Shown here piece after piece: positions 34,251 through 43,622 of a stretch of DNA of 64,000 nucleotides. The notes under the pieces were generated by a model. That model was not told where the DNA came from. It did not search any database and worked only from the letters and a program-made list of their open reading frames with translations. This DNA comes from an uncultured Sphaerochaeta sp. GTDB taxonomy: Bacteria; Spirochaetota; Spirochaetia; Sphaerochaetales; Sphaerochaetaceae. Each line of letters starts with the position of its first letter. Within the stretch, counting starts at the first letter, position 1. A program made the position numbers and the translations under genes. The stretch spans positions 1,426,001 to 1,490,000 of the forward strand of contig NZ_OY781873.1 of NCBI RefSeq assembly GCF_963677075.1. The letters are read 5' to 3'.

Positions 34251-34316
34251 CCCAAAAACAAACTCTTCCCTGTTGAATGATAGCCAACAGCAAAGGAATA
34301 CTATATAGTCTGAAGC
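34014..34316. other. Right flank of the IS element and malQ upstream region
   Basis: The first 230 bases are the non-coding right end of the IS element, followed by the direct repeat and about 40 bases of malQ leader with AT-rich TACTATATAG. No gene is seen. Confidence 0.5.
34245..34274. repeat. Right copy of 30-bp direct repeat
   Basis: Identical over 30 bases to 32376-32405, on the other side of the IS1202-like element. Confidence 0.85.
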
Positions 34317-35840
34317 ATGAAACATGACATACGACGCTGTGGTGTATTAATGCACCCTACATCATTTCCCTCACCCCATGGAATCGGATCACTGGGTGAT
34401 GAGGCTTTTACGTTTATTGACTTGCTCTCCCAAGCGAAGGTAAGTCTGTGGCAAATTCTTCCCCTTGGGCCAACCGGCTATGGGGATAGTCCTTATGCAG
34501 CCCGATCGACCTTTGCCGGGAATGAACTCCTGATCGACCTCAGGACACTTGCCTATGAGGGATATCTGGATGTGGAAGATGTACTCTTTCATCCTGAGTT
34601 TTCCTCCGACCGGGTAGAATATGGCAGCGTACGCTCCTATAAGGAACCGCTCTTGGAACAGGCTTCCGCAACCTTCATTGGAGAAGCTGCAAAAAAAGAT
34701 TGGGATGCGTACCTGCAGTTTGTTCAGGAAAACCAGTGGTGGCTGGAGGACTATGCCCTCTACCAAGTACTTTGCAGGACCTACAACGATTCCCGCTGGT
34801 TTGAGATTTGGCCCAAGCAGGTAAGACTGCGGGAAGAGGCTACATTACAACAGCTCAAGAAGGACCACGCAAAGGCAATTGAGCATATACAGGTACAGCA
34901 GTACTTCTTCTTTACGCAATGGACAAAGGTCAAGCGTTATGCCAATAAGAAGGGTATCCAGATCATTGGGGATATTCCCATCTTTGTTGCTCCCGACAGC
35001 GTGGATGCTTGGTCTAACAGAGAGTTGCTGAAAATGGATGAAGAGGGTAGGCAGACTGCCTCCAGCGGAGTTCCGCCGGATGCCTTCTCTGATGAAGGAC
35101 AGCTGTGGGGAAATCCTGTCTATGATTGGAGTGCCCATCAGACGCAACAGTTCTCCTGGTGGATCAAGCGAATAGAGAAGACCCTGGAGATTTGTGACAT
35201 CATCAGAATTGACCACTTCAGAGGATTTGCTGCCTATTGGGAAGTACCCCAAGGTGAGAAAACTGCCATGAATGGTACCTGGAAGCCATCGCCGGGAAAG
35301 GAGTTCTTCTCTGCACTCAAAGCACATCTTGGGGAAGGACTTCCCATCATAGCCGAGGATCTTGGCGTAATTACCGAGGATGTGGATGAACTCAGGCTCT
35401 CCAATGGATTCCCGGGTATGAAGATACTTCAGTTTGCCTTCTCGGTTGAGAATGGAAAGCTTGATGCAAGCAATGCCTATCTACCGCATAACTGTGAGCA
35501 CAACAGTGTCATCTATACGGGTACCCATGACAACAATACCTCCAGAGGGTGGTATGATGCCTTGGATGAACAGACCAAGGATGCTGTAAGGCGCTACCTT
35601 GAATGTCCTGATGACCAGATAGTTTGGCAGTTGATCAGGCATATGCTACTCTCTCACGCCAAGGACGCCATTCTCCCCATGCAGGATTGGCTGGAACTTG
35701 GAGCTGAAGGAAGAATGAACATCCCTTCCACCTGTGGGGTGAGTAACTGGAGCTGGAGAGCAGAAACCCTCCACCCAGAGGGATGGAGGGTTGACCGACT
35801 CAGATCCTTGATAGAACTATCAGGAAGAGAAGGAATCTAG
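34317..35840 (+). CDS. malQ: 4-alpha-glucanotransferase (amylomaltase)
   Basis: A 507-residue GH77 enzyme. Key sites are IIRIDHFRGFAAYW (nucleophile Asp), LPIIAEDLGVIT (acid/base Glu) and IYTGTHDNNTSRGW. It transfers maltosyl chains between glucans in the cytoplasm, producing glucose from maltodextrin. Full family length. No strong ribosome site precedes the ATG. The IS element ends about 40 bases upstream and may have displaced native control sequence. It overlaps the convergent lplA by 21 bases. Confidence 0.95.
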   Translation: MKHDIRRCGVLMHPTSFPSPHGIGSLGDEAFTFIDLLSQAKVSLWQILPLGPTGYGDSPYAARSTFAGNELLIDLRTLAYEGYLDVEDVLFHPEFSSDRVEYGSVRSYKEPLLEQASATFIGEAAKKDWDAYLQFVQENQWWLEDYALYQVLCRTYNDSRWFEIWPKQVRLREEATLQQLKKDHAKAIEHIQVQQYFFFTQWTKVKRYANKKGIQIIGDIPIFVAPDSVDAWSNRELLKMDEEGRQTASSGVPPDAFSDEGQLWGNPVYDWSAHQTQQFSWWIKRIEKTLEICDIIRIDHFRGFAAYWEVPQGEKTAMNGTWKPSPGKEFFSALKAHLGEGLPIIAEDLGVITEDVDELRLSNGFPGMKILQFAFSVENGKLDASNAYLPHNCEHNSVIYTGTHDNNTSRGWYDALDEQTKDAVRRYLECPDDQIVWQLIRHMLLSHAKDAILPMQDWLELGAEGRMNIPSTCGVSNWSWRAETLHPEGWRVDRLRSLIELSGREGI

Positions 35841-36788
35841 CAAGAAGGTGAGCAGGTCGGAGCAATCGTCCTGCTCACAATCTTTCAACACCGCCTCTAC
35901 CGCTTTCTTCTCATACGGAACTCCAACCAGGAGTGTTTTGATACGATCTACAATGGAGGTATCAAGGCTGTCTGTGAACATGAGGATGTCACTGAATACA
36001 CCTTTCTCTACAAGGATCCTGAAATCAGCCTCACCCCAAGGGAAACGATGGGTGAAAGAGTGGCTGAATTGTGGTGTCTGCTCGAGAATCCGTGCTCGGT
36101 CCCCGAACCGGTGATAGTTTTCCTGCGCGGCAGGGAAGGTGGTAAAATCAATCTCCTGGACCTCAGCCTCCCCGTAGGTTGCCTTGAAAGTCTCGATCAA
36201 CGCATCCTGTACCATCCCATTGGTGATTTCTTGGTTACCTTCCTTAAGATTTCCAACTCGGGATGCTACGGATTTTACCGCCTTGGAAGCCAGTTTTGTT
36301 GAGCTTGGGGTAAGATAATTACCCATCACCGACAAGTCGCTGCTGATCAGCAGTGTCCCGTGGTGACAGAATTTGGTAGCGGTTGTCTGGAAAGCATTGC
36401 CAGAGATTTTTTTCCCGTTCAGAAGAATATCATTCCGGCCAGAGAGCTCGCAGTCAAGAGAAAGGGAGGCGAGGGCCTTGAGAATCAAAGCGAAGTTCTC
36501 TTCCTTGGATGTCTGCTCCTTGTTCCCGATCAAGGTAAAACAGAGATTACCTTGGTCATGGTAGACTGCTCCACCCCCACTTTGCCTTCTCACAAGTTGG
36601 ACACCTTCCTCATCCATACGCTGCAGGTTGCATTCACTGAACGGGTTCTGATATCGTCCGATCACAATACAGGGATCATTCACCCAAAGATACAACACAT
36701 GTTCATAAGGCAGACTCATCAGGTATGCCTCACCGGCCAGGTTAGCTGCACAGTCGTGCGATTTCGCCAAGTAGATTGCATTCTTCAT
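35820..36788 (-). CDS. lplA: Lipoate-protein ligase A
   Basis: A 322-residue enzyme with the catalytic domain signature VRRQSGGGAVYHDQGNLCFTLI, NDILLNGKKISGNAF, and an accessory C-terminal domain. It attaches scavenged lipoate to lipoyl domains of 2-oxoacid dehydrogenases or GcvH. No target gene is in the window. It is divergent from rsmE with about 47 bases between the starts. Confidence 0.92.
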   Translation of the reverse strand: MKNAIYLAKSHDCAANLAGEAYLMSLPYEHVLYLWVNDPCIVIGRYQNPFSECNLQRMDEEGVQLVRRQSGGGAVYHDQGNLCFTLIGNKEQTSKEENFALILKALASLSLDCELSGRNDILLNGKKISGNAFQTTATKFCHHGTLLISSDLSVMGNYLTPSSTKLASKAVKSVASRVGNLKEGNQEITNGMVQDALIETFKATYGEAEVQEIDFTTFPAAQENYHRFGDRARILEQTPQFSHSFTHRFPWGEADFRILVEKGVFSDILMFTDSLDTSIVDRIKTLLVGVPYEKKAVEAVLKDCEQDDCSDLLTFLLDSFSS

Positions 36789-36835
36789 GGGACCAGTCTA
36801 CCGTTTTTCCCAGCCCTTATGCTATAGTGCCCTGT

Positions 36836-37558
36836 ATGAACATCATCCTCTTTTCTACCTTATCTGAGACCAATGAACTGCCCATGAAAGACCATAGGGC
36901 CCGTCATATCAAGAAAATTCTTCATTTGGGCGTAGGCGATACCTTCCAAGCAGGGGTTATCAACCAGAGCAAGGGATTGGCTACCATCACAAATATGGAT
37001 GATCATGCCATCTCCTTCACCTACGAAGTAGAAGATGATCAGGCATCCTCTCTCTATCCGGTTACACTCATTGTGGCCCAGGTCAGGCCGATCAGCATGA
37101 GAAGGATTCTCAGGGAAGCTGTCAGCCTTGGGGTCGGGGCCCTTATCCTTTGTACCACCGACACTGCCGAGAAATCCTATGCACAGGCTAATCTCTACAC
37201 CAGTGGGGAGTATGAAAGCATCCTCATTGATGGCGCGATGCAGAGTGGCCAGAGTGGGGTAAGCTCACTGCAGTTTGCCTCCTCCCTCTCCGATGCCATT
37301 ACCAAGCTTCCTTCAGATACCCAGAGGATTGTCCTTGACAATGTCTGGGAGGGAATGCCTCTCTCCATGTTTCAAGTGAAGGAGAGCCAACCTGTTGTTT
37401 TAGCCATTGGAGGAGAGCGTGGGTTCAGTGATAGGGAGCGAACGCTCTTCAGGGAATATGGGTTTCAGTTTGCATCACTGGGTAAGAGAATTTTGAGGAC
37501 TGAAACAGCATGTAGTGCAGGATTGGCTGTACTGCTTGGAAGGATGGGGCTTCTCTAG
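36836..37558 (+). CDS. rsmE: 16S rRNA (uracil1498-N3)-methyltransferase
   Basis: A 240-residue SPOUT methyltransferase. The C-terminal knot shows VLAIGGERGFSDRE and SLGKRILRTETA, the SAM-binding motifs of RsmE. It methylates U1498 of 16S rRNA. The start at 36836 is chosen because family members begin with the PUA-like domain there; the upstream frame overlaps lplA. The leader appears very short. Confidence 0.93.
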   Translation: MNIILFSTLSETNELPMKDHRARHIKKILHLGVGDTFQAGVINQSKGLATITNMDDHAISFTYEVEDDQASSLYPVTLIVAQVRPISMRRILREAVSLGVGALILCTTDTAEKSYAQANLYTSGEYESILIDGAMQSGQSGVSSLQFASSLSDAITKLPSDTQRIVLDNVWEGMPLSMFQVKESQPVVLAIGGERGFSDRERTLFREYGFQFASLGKRILRTETACSAGLAVLLGRMGLL

Positions 37559-37626
37559 AAGTTGCCGAGAGTGGGATATTCCTGTACCATGGCAATATTC
37601 CAGAAACAGGAAGGAGTACTATCGTT

Positions 37627-38448
37627 ATGGCACATTGCATCGTCAGCGCTGCTGAAGAGATTTTGGATAAGGAATTCCCCGTACTTGATCATGGGTTTGT
37701 CCGCTTGGTTGACTACTTGGGAAGTGATGAGCGAATCGTACAGAGTGCAAGGGTCTCCTATGGAAGTGGTACCAAGACCTATCGACAGGACAAGGGCTTG
37801 ATCAACTACCTGCTGAGAAATGACCATACCTCGCCCTTTGAACAGGTGAACTTCACCTTCCATGTGAAGATGCCCATTTTTGTTGCCAGGCAGTGGATTC
37901 GCCACCGCACAGGCAGGGTGAATGAGATCAGCGGAAGGTATAGTGTCATGAGTGATGAGTGCTATCAGCCCGATCCTGCCCATATCAATTTCCAGAGTGA
38001 TGACAACAAGCAAGGAAGAACCGCTGATCCTGTTGATGATGAGATGGCAAAAAAGGTGCTCTCCATTCTCAGCGAGGACCAGAAGCGGAGCTACGATACC
38101 TACCAGAAGCTTCTGGATATGGGTATCGCGAGGGAACTCAGCCGAATCGATCTTCCCTTGAGCCTCTACACCGAATGGTACTGGCAGATGGACCTCCATA
38201 ACCTGTTCCACTTCCTACAGCTCCGCCTTGATGCCCACGCACAATATGAGATCCGAATCTACGCACAGACCATTCTTGACCTGGTGAGAAAGGTTTGTCC
38301 GATTGCCACTGAGGCATTCGAGGAGCATAAGCTTGGAGGAAAGCAGTTCAGTAAAAGTGAGATGGAAGCGATCAAATCCATGCTCAAGGGTGAAGATAAC
38401 CCGCTTTCCGGTAGGGCCTTGGACTTGTTTGAAAAGAAATTTGACTAA
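37627..38448 (+). CDS. thyX: Flavin-dependent thymidylate synthase
   Basis: A 273-residue ThyX. The signature is RQWIRHRTGRVNEISGRYS; most members read RHRTxSxNExSxRY, so the glycine-arginine pair before VNE is a variation. It makes dTMP from dUMP with methylene-tetrahydrofolate, FAD and NADPH, and is the usual thymidylate synthase in spirochaetes. It follows rsmE after 68 bases. Confidence 0.95.
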   Translation: MAHCIVSAAEEILDKEFPVLDHGFVRLVDYLGSDERIVQSARVSYGSGTKTYRQDKGLINYLLRNDHTSPFEQVNFTFHVKMPIFVARQWIRHRTGRVNEISGRYSVMSDECYQPDPAHINFQSDDNKQGRTADPVDDEMAKKVLSILSEDQKRSYDTYQKLLDMGIARELSRIDLPLSLYTEWYWQMDLHNLFHFLQLRLDAHAQYEIRIYAQTILDLVRKVCPIATEAFEEHKLGGKQFSKSEMEAIKSMLKGEDNPLSGRALDLFEKKFD

Positions 38449-38470
38449 GATTGCTTCAACTTGAATTTCT

Positions 38471-38504
38471 ATGCCCACTTTCTCAGGAAAGCGGGCATTA
38501 TTCA
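38471..38504 (+). terminator. Terminator after thyX
   Basis: ATGCCCACTTTC and GAAAGCGGGCAT form a 12-position stem with one mismatch and a TCAG loop, followed by TATTCAT. Confidence 0.65.
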
Positions 38505-38546
38505 TGTAGATGGTTTGGTTAACATCTACGTAATGCAAATCCGAAG

Positions 38547-39791
38547 CTATAACCTGTCTCTTTTCCTCTCCAGACATGCTTGGTAGGACGCTTTCATCGC
38601 TGCCTCAAAGGCCTTGTCATTGGGGTAGGAGTAACCAAAGGTTGGCAGCCAGAGCGAAGGATCCTCCATGCAGAGGTAGAAGAAGGGAGAACCTTGCTTC
38701 CAGGAGGAAGGAAACTGCTCATAGGCAAATGAGAACATCGCTTGCTTGATATCCAATGGATAGGAGTATTTCCCAGCCGCTGCAGTGAGGTCCATGTCCA
38801 GTACCCTGGTTTGATAGTGGTCAGTTCTGAGCTGTCTCAGTACTGCTTTGGTGAATGTAAGTGTTCCGAGGGAGAACATCATCAACTCTTCAGGCAGGAA
38901 CATGGTTGTTACCTGTTCAATGAGCGAACCATACTCCTCCTGCCATCCCTCGAAGTAAACCATTGGATGCAGATGGAACCCAATAATCCTTCCCTTGTCC
39001 CTTGCCCTCCTTGCCGCATCGAGCCTTCCCCGGAGGGAAGCTGCCAAATGTTCCTCTTTATCAATGATCGTTGGAGCATTGAGAGACCAAGTGGAAACAA
39101 TATTGAGAGGAAGGTCAAGGCTGAGATAGTCACTCCGTTTGCTCTTTGTCTTGAGTTCTATGATGAGATTGGGATAACGGGAAGCCAGGATGGAAAGCGC
39201 ATCAAGGGTCCCATAGTCATTGCCCCATAGGAGGGAATCGCTGCTTTGCCCAGTGCCGATATGCCAGGTATCCTTATCAAGATGGAGTTCCTGTAATCGG
39301 TTTGAAAGATTTTCCACCACCTTTATTTCATGGCTGTTGTAAAAGGATTGAATCGAGCAGTAGGAACAACCGAACGCACACTGCTGCACAACATCGAGGG
39401 TCTTGAGATTGCAGCAACGGGTTTTCTCTCCCTCTACCGGGCAGGGGCATCTCCCCATCAGGGTGTCAGAGGAGACAAAAAGACTCTGGAACTTGTCAGG
39501 AAGACGCGTATCAGGATTGAAATCCTGGTAGTTGGTTGGTTTCTCCCTTTCCTGCTGCATTCTCTTTAGATGGTCGGCAACCAAGGCTTTGGCCTGGGCT
39601 TTCCCCCGCAGTTTTGCCACCTTCTCTTCATCTATCCACTTCTCTAGCGGCCCCAGTTGCCACATGGTAAGGTCACATGCACTTTCAATGAGCTGCCGTT
39701 GCTGCTGGAAACTGAAGTGGTACCGTTCATCAAGTTGCATAAGATAGTGTTGTTCCATAGTGGGAAGGGTTGCAAAGAGGGGATGATTCAT
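38547..39791 (-). CDS. Radical SAM protein of the spore-photolyase-like group
   Basis: A 414-residue protein with CAFGCSYCSIQ, the radical SAM [4Fe-4S] cluster motif (Cx3Cx2C), near residue 141. GTGQSSDSLLWGNDYGT and LELKTKSK-type strands follow. It has extra cysteines earlier (RCPCPVEGEKTRCC). The organism shows no other spore genes here, so DNA lesion repair is only one possibility. The start at 39791 is internal to the open frame and avoids overlap with the divergent uvrC region. Confidence 0.75.
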   Translation of the reverse strand: MNHPLFATLPTMEQHYLMQLDERYHFSFQQQRQLIESACDLTMWQLGPLEKWIDEEKVAKLRGKAQAKALVADHLKRMQQEREKPTNYQDFNPDTRLPDKFQSLFVSSDTLMGRCPCPVEGEKTRCCNLKTLDVVQQCAFGCSYCSIQSFYNSHEIKVVENLSNRLQELHLDKDTWHIGTGQSSDSLLWGNDYGTLDALSILASRYPNLIIELKTKSKRSDYLSLDLPLNIVSTWSLNAPTIIDKEEHLAASLRGRLDAARRARDKGRIIGFHLHPMVYFEGWQEEYGSLIEQVTTMFLPEELMMFSLGTLTFTKAVLRQLRTDHYQTRVLDMDLTAAAGKYSYPLDIKQAMFSFAYEQFPSSWKQGSPFFYLCMEDPSLWLPTFGYSYPNDKAFEAAMKASYQACLERKRDRL

Positions 39792-39853
39792 AGCCCGTAT
39801 TGTATCGATTGAGCATTGCCAAAACAAGACTGTCTGGATATGCTCAAAGGAGG

Positions 39854-41707
39854 ATGAAGAAGAAGAGAGAGGAAGCGGTACAGTATACCCCAGCCAGTGA
39901 GGTGGAAAGCCTTGGAAGTGTAGCAGCAGAACAGGTCAGTCCACAGATGCAGGCACGTGAATTTCCCCATGCCAGTGGTGTCTATTTGATGCGTGACGAG
40001 AAAGGTTCCATCATCTATGTTGGAAAGGCAAAGGATCTTCGCAAACGGGTAACCAGCTATTTTCTTGCAAACAGAAGTGCCAAGACGGCAGCCCTTGTAA
40101 GGAAGATTGCATCCATTGAGTACATCATAACCGGTAACGAGTATGAGGCATTGGTACTTGAGAATAATCTTATCAAGAAGTACTCGCCGCACTACAATAT
40201 CTCCCTCAAGGATGGCAAGAGCTATCCAATGATCCGAATCACCAATGAGAAGTTCCCCAAGGTCTTCAAGACCAGGCGACTCATTGATGATGGATCCTCT
40301 TATTATGGTCCCTATCCTGATGCAGGAAAACTGGACCTCTACCTTGATCTGATCGCAAAACTATTTCCTCTGAGAAGATGCTCCACTCCACTGAGAAAGC
40401 GGGAGAAACCCTGCTTGTACTACCACATTGGACTCTGTCTGGGCCCTTGTGCTGGGCTGGTCAGTGAACAGGAGTATGGGAAATCAGTTACGGCGGTGAG
40501 GAATCTCCTGGAGGGGAGGACCGATGCACTTCTGGCAACGTTGCAGGAGGATATGATCCAAGCCTCCAAGGCACTGAATTTTGAGGAAGCAGCAACCAAG
40601 CGTGACCAGATAGCCGCCATCAAGACCACTCAGGTAGGACAACAAGTACAAGACTTCGCCAGTGAGAGCAGGGACTATGCCGCCATCGAAATGCGTGGCC
40701 CCCTTTGTACCATCAGCCTGATGCAGATGCGCGATGGTCAGTTGATCGGTCGGGCATTGTACCGTGCAGAGACACTTGGAGAGGAGACAGACACCCTATT
40801 GAACTTCCTGATACAGTACTATGCAGATGGGCAGAAACTTCCCCAGTTCCTGTATGTCTCGCATGAGATAGATGTGCATTTGATCAGGCGTTACTTCACC
40901 GAGCAACTGGGAGGAAGACTGGAAGTAAACCTCCCCATTGACGGGAAACACTACAGAATACTCCGCATGGCGAGAGAGAATGCAAGCCGTGATGTGGAAA
41001 AGCGGCTGAAGAGCAAGGACAACACCAGGGCACTGGAGGAACTTGCCGAGATCTTGGGTCTTTCTGCCCCGCCAGCCCTTATCGAGGGGTTTGATATTGC
41101 CCAGTTGCATGGCAAGTACACCGTTGCATCCTTGATCTCATTTCGAGACGGCAATCCAGACAAACCAAACTACCGCAGGTACAACATAAAAAGCCTTGAG
41201 GGGAGGATTGATGACTATGAATCCATCCGCGAGGCAGTAGCCAGACGATACACAAAAATCCTGAATGAGAATCTGGAACGTCCAGGACTTCTGATCATCG
41301 ATGGTGGTCAGGGTCAGGTTAATGCTGCCCGGGAGATCCTCGATGCATTGGGGATGGTGGATATTCCCATCATCGGGCTTGCCGAACAGTTTGAAACGAT
41401 TGTATTTGATGATGAAAGAGAGGACCTCCAACTCCCAGAGGACAATGAGGCATTACGGTTGGTAATCGCTGTACGGGATGAGTGCCACCGGTTTGCCACC
41501 AGTGCAAACCAAGCAGCAAGGAGTCGTGAAGCCTCCTTCCGTGTTCTGGAGTCAGTGGAGGGAATCGGAAGGAAGCGAAGTGAGCGTTTGATGAAACAGT
41601 ACGGAAGTCTGGAAGCCATCCTGGCAAAGTCAGCTGAGGAGTTGAGCAAGGAGGGGGGAATCTCTCTTGTTGTTGCGAAGCGGATACTGAGCCAGCTCTC
41701 TCTCTAG
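39854..41707 (+). CDS. uvrC: UvrABC excinuclease subunit C
   Basis: A 617-residue protein. It has an N-terminal GIY-YIG nuclease (HASGVYLMRDEKGSIIYVGKAKDLRKR), a cysteine cluster before the UVR motif, a UvrC endonuclease domain (RPGLLIIDGGQGQVNAA), and a C-terminal helix-hairpin-helix (ESVEGIGRKRSERLMK). It makes both incisions in nucleotide excision repair. The start is uncertain: AGGAGG directly abuts the ATG at 39854, closer than normal. It ends four bases into the convergent holA gene. Confidence 0.95.
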   Translation: MKKKREEAVQYTPASEVESLGSVAAEQVSPQMQAREFPHASGVYLMRDEKGSIIYVGKAKDLRKRVTSYFLANRSAKTAALVRKIASIEYIITGNEYEALVLENNLIKKYSPHYNISLKDGKSYPMIRITNEKFPKVFKTRRLIDDGSSYYGPYPDAGKLDLYLDLIAKLFPLRRCSTPLRKREKPCLYYHIGLCLGPCAGLVSEQEYGKSVTAVRNLLEGRTDALLATLQEDMIQASKALNFEEAATKRDQIAAIKTTQVGQQVQDFASESRDYAAIEMRGPLCTISLMQMRDGQLIGRALYRAETLGEETDTLLNFLIQYYADGQKLPQFLYVSHEIDVHLIRRYFTEQLGGRLEVNLPIDGKHYRILRMARENASRDVEKRLKSKDNTRALEELAEILGLSAPPALIEGFDIAQLHGKYTVASLISFRDGNPDKPNYRRYNIKSLEGRIDDYESIREAVARRYTKILNENLERPGLLIIDGGQGQVNAAREILDALGMVDIPIIGLAEQFETIVFDDEREDLQLPEDNEALRLVIAVRDECHRFATSANQAARSREASFRVLESVEGIGRKRSERLMKQYGSLEAILAKSAEELSKEGGISLVVAKRILSQLSL

Positions 41708-42738
41708 ATCAGAGAGGCAAAGCTGGCTTTATTGAGGGGTTTTCCCTGACTTTTAATGATCCGGTAGAGCAACCTCTCAAGCACCAGATCTGTGAGCTCG
41801 CTGCCGGATTCCTTGACTTCAAGGTCAGCTTCTCCCAGCGCAATGATTATCCTTCTGATGGATTCGAGGTCGAATCGCTGCAAGGCATTCCTGTACGTGG
41901 TCTTATCCTTGGGTTTCTTGATCGGACTATTCTTTCCCTGTACATGTGCTTGCAAATACGCTTCACTCTCATTACCGCCCTGGAAGATGAACTCCTGGAG
42001 AGAGTAGAGTCTCCTGAACTGCCAGAGCAAGCCATTCACCAAGAGAATGGAACTTTGGCTGTCCCCACTGCCAAGAATACTGTGCAGTGATTGCATGCTC
42101 TGTTTCAGGTCTCCCCTGGCGATCAAGGGGAAGAGGGTGAATGCATCTTCCTGTCTGCTATGATAGATATAGGTCTCGACATCCTCTTCCTCGATGGGGC
42201 GACCTCTTTTATCAATCTGCCAAAATATGGCCAGCTGGTTGCAGATAAGACGCAATTCCTGGGTATTGTCTTCAGTGAGGTCAATGAGGAGATCTATTCC
42301 ATCGGCCGTGATGGAAATTCCCAACTTCCTGAAGAAATTTCTGATCCAATCAGTCTTCTGGTTTTCCAGCAGATCATAGAACGTTTGTGTGTTCCTCTTG
42401 GGAATTGCCTTCATGATCTTCTGTGAGAGATAAAGCTCACTGGAAATGATGATCAGCGTTGCTGTTTCCACCGGATGGGCAAGATAGTTTGCAATCGAGT
42501 CCACCATGGCCGATCCAAGTTGCTCAGCCTGGCTCAAGATAACCATACGATGCTCGCTGAACAGACTGTTGTTGTTCAGAGCAGTGAGAATCTCCCCATT
42601 TTCGGTTTCGAAGGGGTAGAACCTGCTAAGCTCTATCTCTCCACCATGGGCTTCTTTAAGTTTGTCTCGGATATCTTTGAGAACCTGTTCCTTAGCCCCT
42701 GTTTCGGGGCCGAGTAGAAGATATGCTCGTTCACTCAT
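41704..42738 (-). CDS. holA: DNA polymerase III delta subunit
   Basis: A 344-residue clamp-loader subunit. It begins RAYLLLGPETGAKEQ, the degenerate ATPase loop of HolA, then RFYPFETENGEILTALNNNSLFSEHRMVIL, and ends in the helical collar domain. It opens the sliding clamp during replication. The ATG at 42738 overlaps the lexA stop as ATGA, so holA is translated after lexA. Confidence 0.88.
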   Translation of the reverse strand: MSERAYLLLGPETGAKEQVLKDIRDKLKEAHGGEIELSRFYPFETENGEILTALNNNSLFSEHRMVILSQAEQLGSAMVDSIANYLAHPVETATLIIISSELYLSQKIMKAIPKRNTQTFYDLLENQKTDWIRNFFRKLGISITADGIDLLIDLTEDNTQELRLICNQLAIFWQIDKRGRPIEEEDVETYIYHSRQEDAFTLFPLIARGDLKQSMQSLHSILGSGDSQSSILLVNGLLWQFRRLYSLQEFIFQGGNESEAYLQAHVQGKNSPIKKPKDKTTYRNALQRFDLESIRRIIIALGEADLEVKESGSELTDLVLERLLYRIIKSQGKPLNKASFASLI

Positions 42739-43355
42739 CGATAGTTCCGGATCAGAAGGTGCAACTTGCCGTGGATCTTGCAAGAACGTGTGATGATTGG
42801 GCCCATGGATGCATTGGCTGGACGAAGTTCTACACTTCCCTTGCCAGGATAGTATCCCTTGAGTGTAATTCCCGGTTCATCATCCCCTACGGATGCAGCT
42901 ACTATGTCTCCCCGTTCAGCTACATCACACTTACGGATGATGGCAATATCCCCATCGTATATGCCATCCTCAATCATGCTCTCTCCCCTGATTTTCAGGG
43001 CAAAGTAGGTGTTTCGTGTCGTTCTCAACATGGTTGCAGGGATGTTGAGGATAAAATCAGTGTTCTCCTCGCTCATCAAGGGTGCTCCTGCTGCAATGGA
43101 GCCAATGACCGGTACCTGGATCAGTTCTTCACGGGGGAAGAACTCTTCACCGATTACTTCAATGGAACGTGAGACCCCTCCGGTGGTTTTTATCACCTGC
43201 TTGGCCTCAAGTGCTTTCAGATGGTCATGGGCTGCCTTTACTGAGAACTGGAAGTGGTCAGCAATATCCCGTACGGAAGGAGCGTAGTTGTTCTCCTTGA
43301 TGTACGAACTGATGAAGGTTGCAATGGCCTTTTGTCGATCGGTAAGTTCGCGCAT
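42735..43355 (-). CDS. lexA: LexA repressor
   Basis: A 206-residue protein. The winged helix is in residues 1-65. The self-cleavage site is AAGAP at Ala89-Gly90, and the catalytic pair is Ser126 (RGESM) and Lys166 (ITLKGYY). It represses DNA-damage genes until RecA filaments trigger cleavage. No classic LexA box was identified by eye. It is third in the hprK-ptsH-lexA-holA operon, three bases after ptsH. Confidence 0.96.
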   Translation of the reverse strand: MRELTDRQKAIATFISSYIKENNYAPSVRDIADHFQFSVKAAHDHLKALEAKQVIKTTGGVSRSIEVIGEEFFPREELIQVPVIGSIAAGAPLMSEENTDFILNIPATMLRTTRNTYFALKIRGESMIEDGIYDGDIAIIRKCDVAERGDIVAASVGDDEPGITLKGYYPGKGSVELRPANASMGPIITRSCKIHGKLHLLIRNYR

Positions 43356-43358
43356 CTG

Positions 43359-43622
43359 CTACTCCTCAAACCTGTTTTCAAACAGATGCTCAATAGCATC
43401 TGCCATTTGTTGTTCATCCGGTCCATCACACGTCATCATGATGGAGCTCTGGTGGGTTGCTCCCAATGTGATGATCCCCATGATGGATTTACCGTTTATC
43501 TTCATTGTATCCTTTTCCAGATACAGCTCACTCTTGTATTGATTGGCCAGCTTGACGATTGATGCAGCTGGCCTTGCATGAATGCCGGCTCGGTTATAGA
43601 CCTTCAATTCTCTGGTTACCAT
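43359..43622 (-). CDS. ptsH: HPr phosphocarrier protein
   Basis: An 87-residue protein. Starting at 43622 puts the active histidine at position 15 (RAGIHARPAA) and the regulatory serine at 46 (KINGKSIMGI), the canonical numbering. The ATG overlaps the hprK stop as TGATG. HPr can be phosphorylated on His15 by enzyme I and on Ser46 by HprK. No enzyme I or PTS transporter gene is in the window, so a regulatory role is likely. Confidence 0.95.
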   Translation of the reverse strand: MVTRELKVYNRAGIHARPAASIVKLANQYKSELYLEKDTMKINGKSIMGIITLGATHQSSIMMTCDGPDEQQMADAIEHLFENRFEE

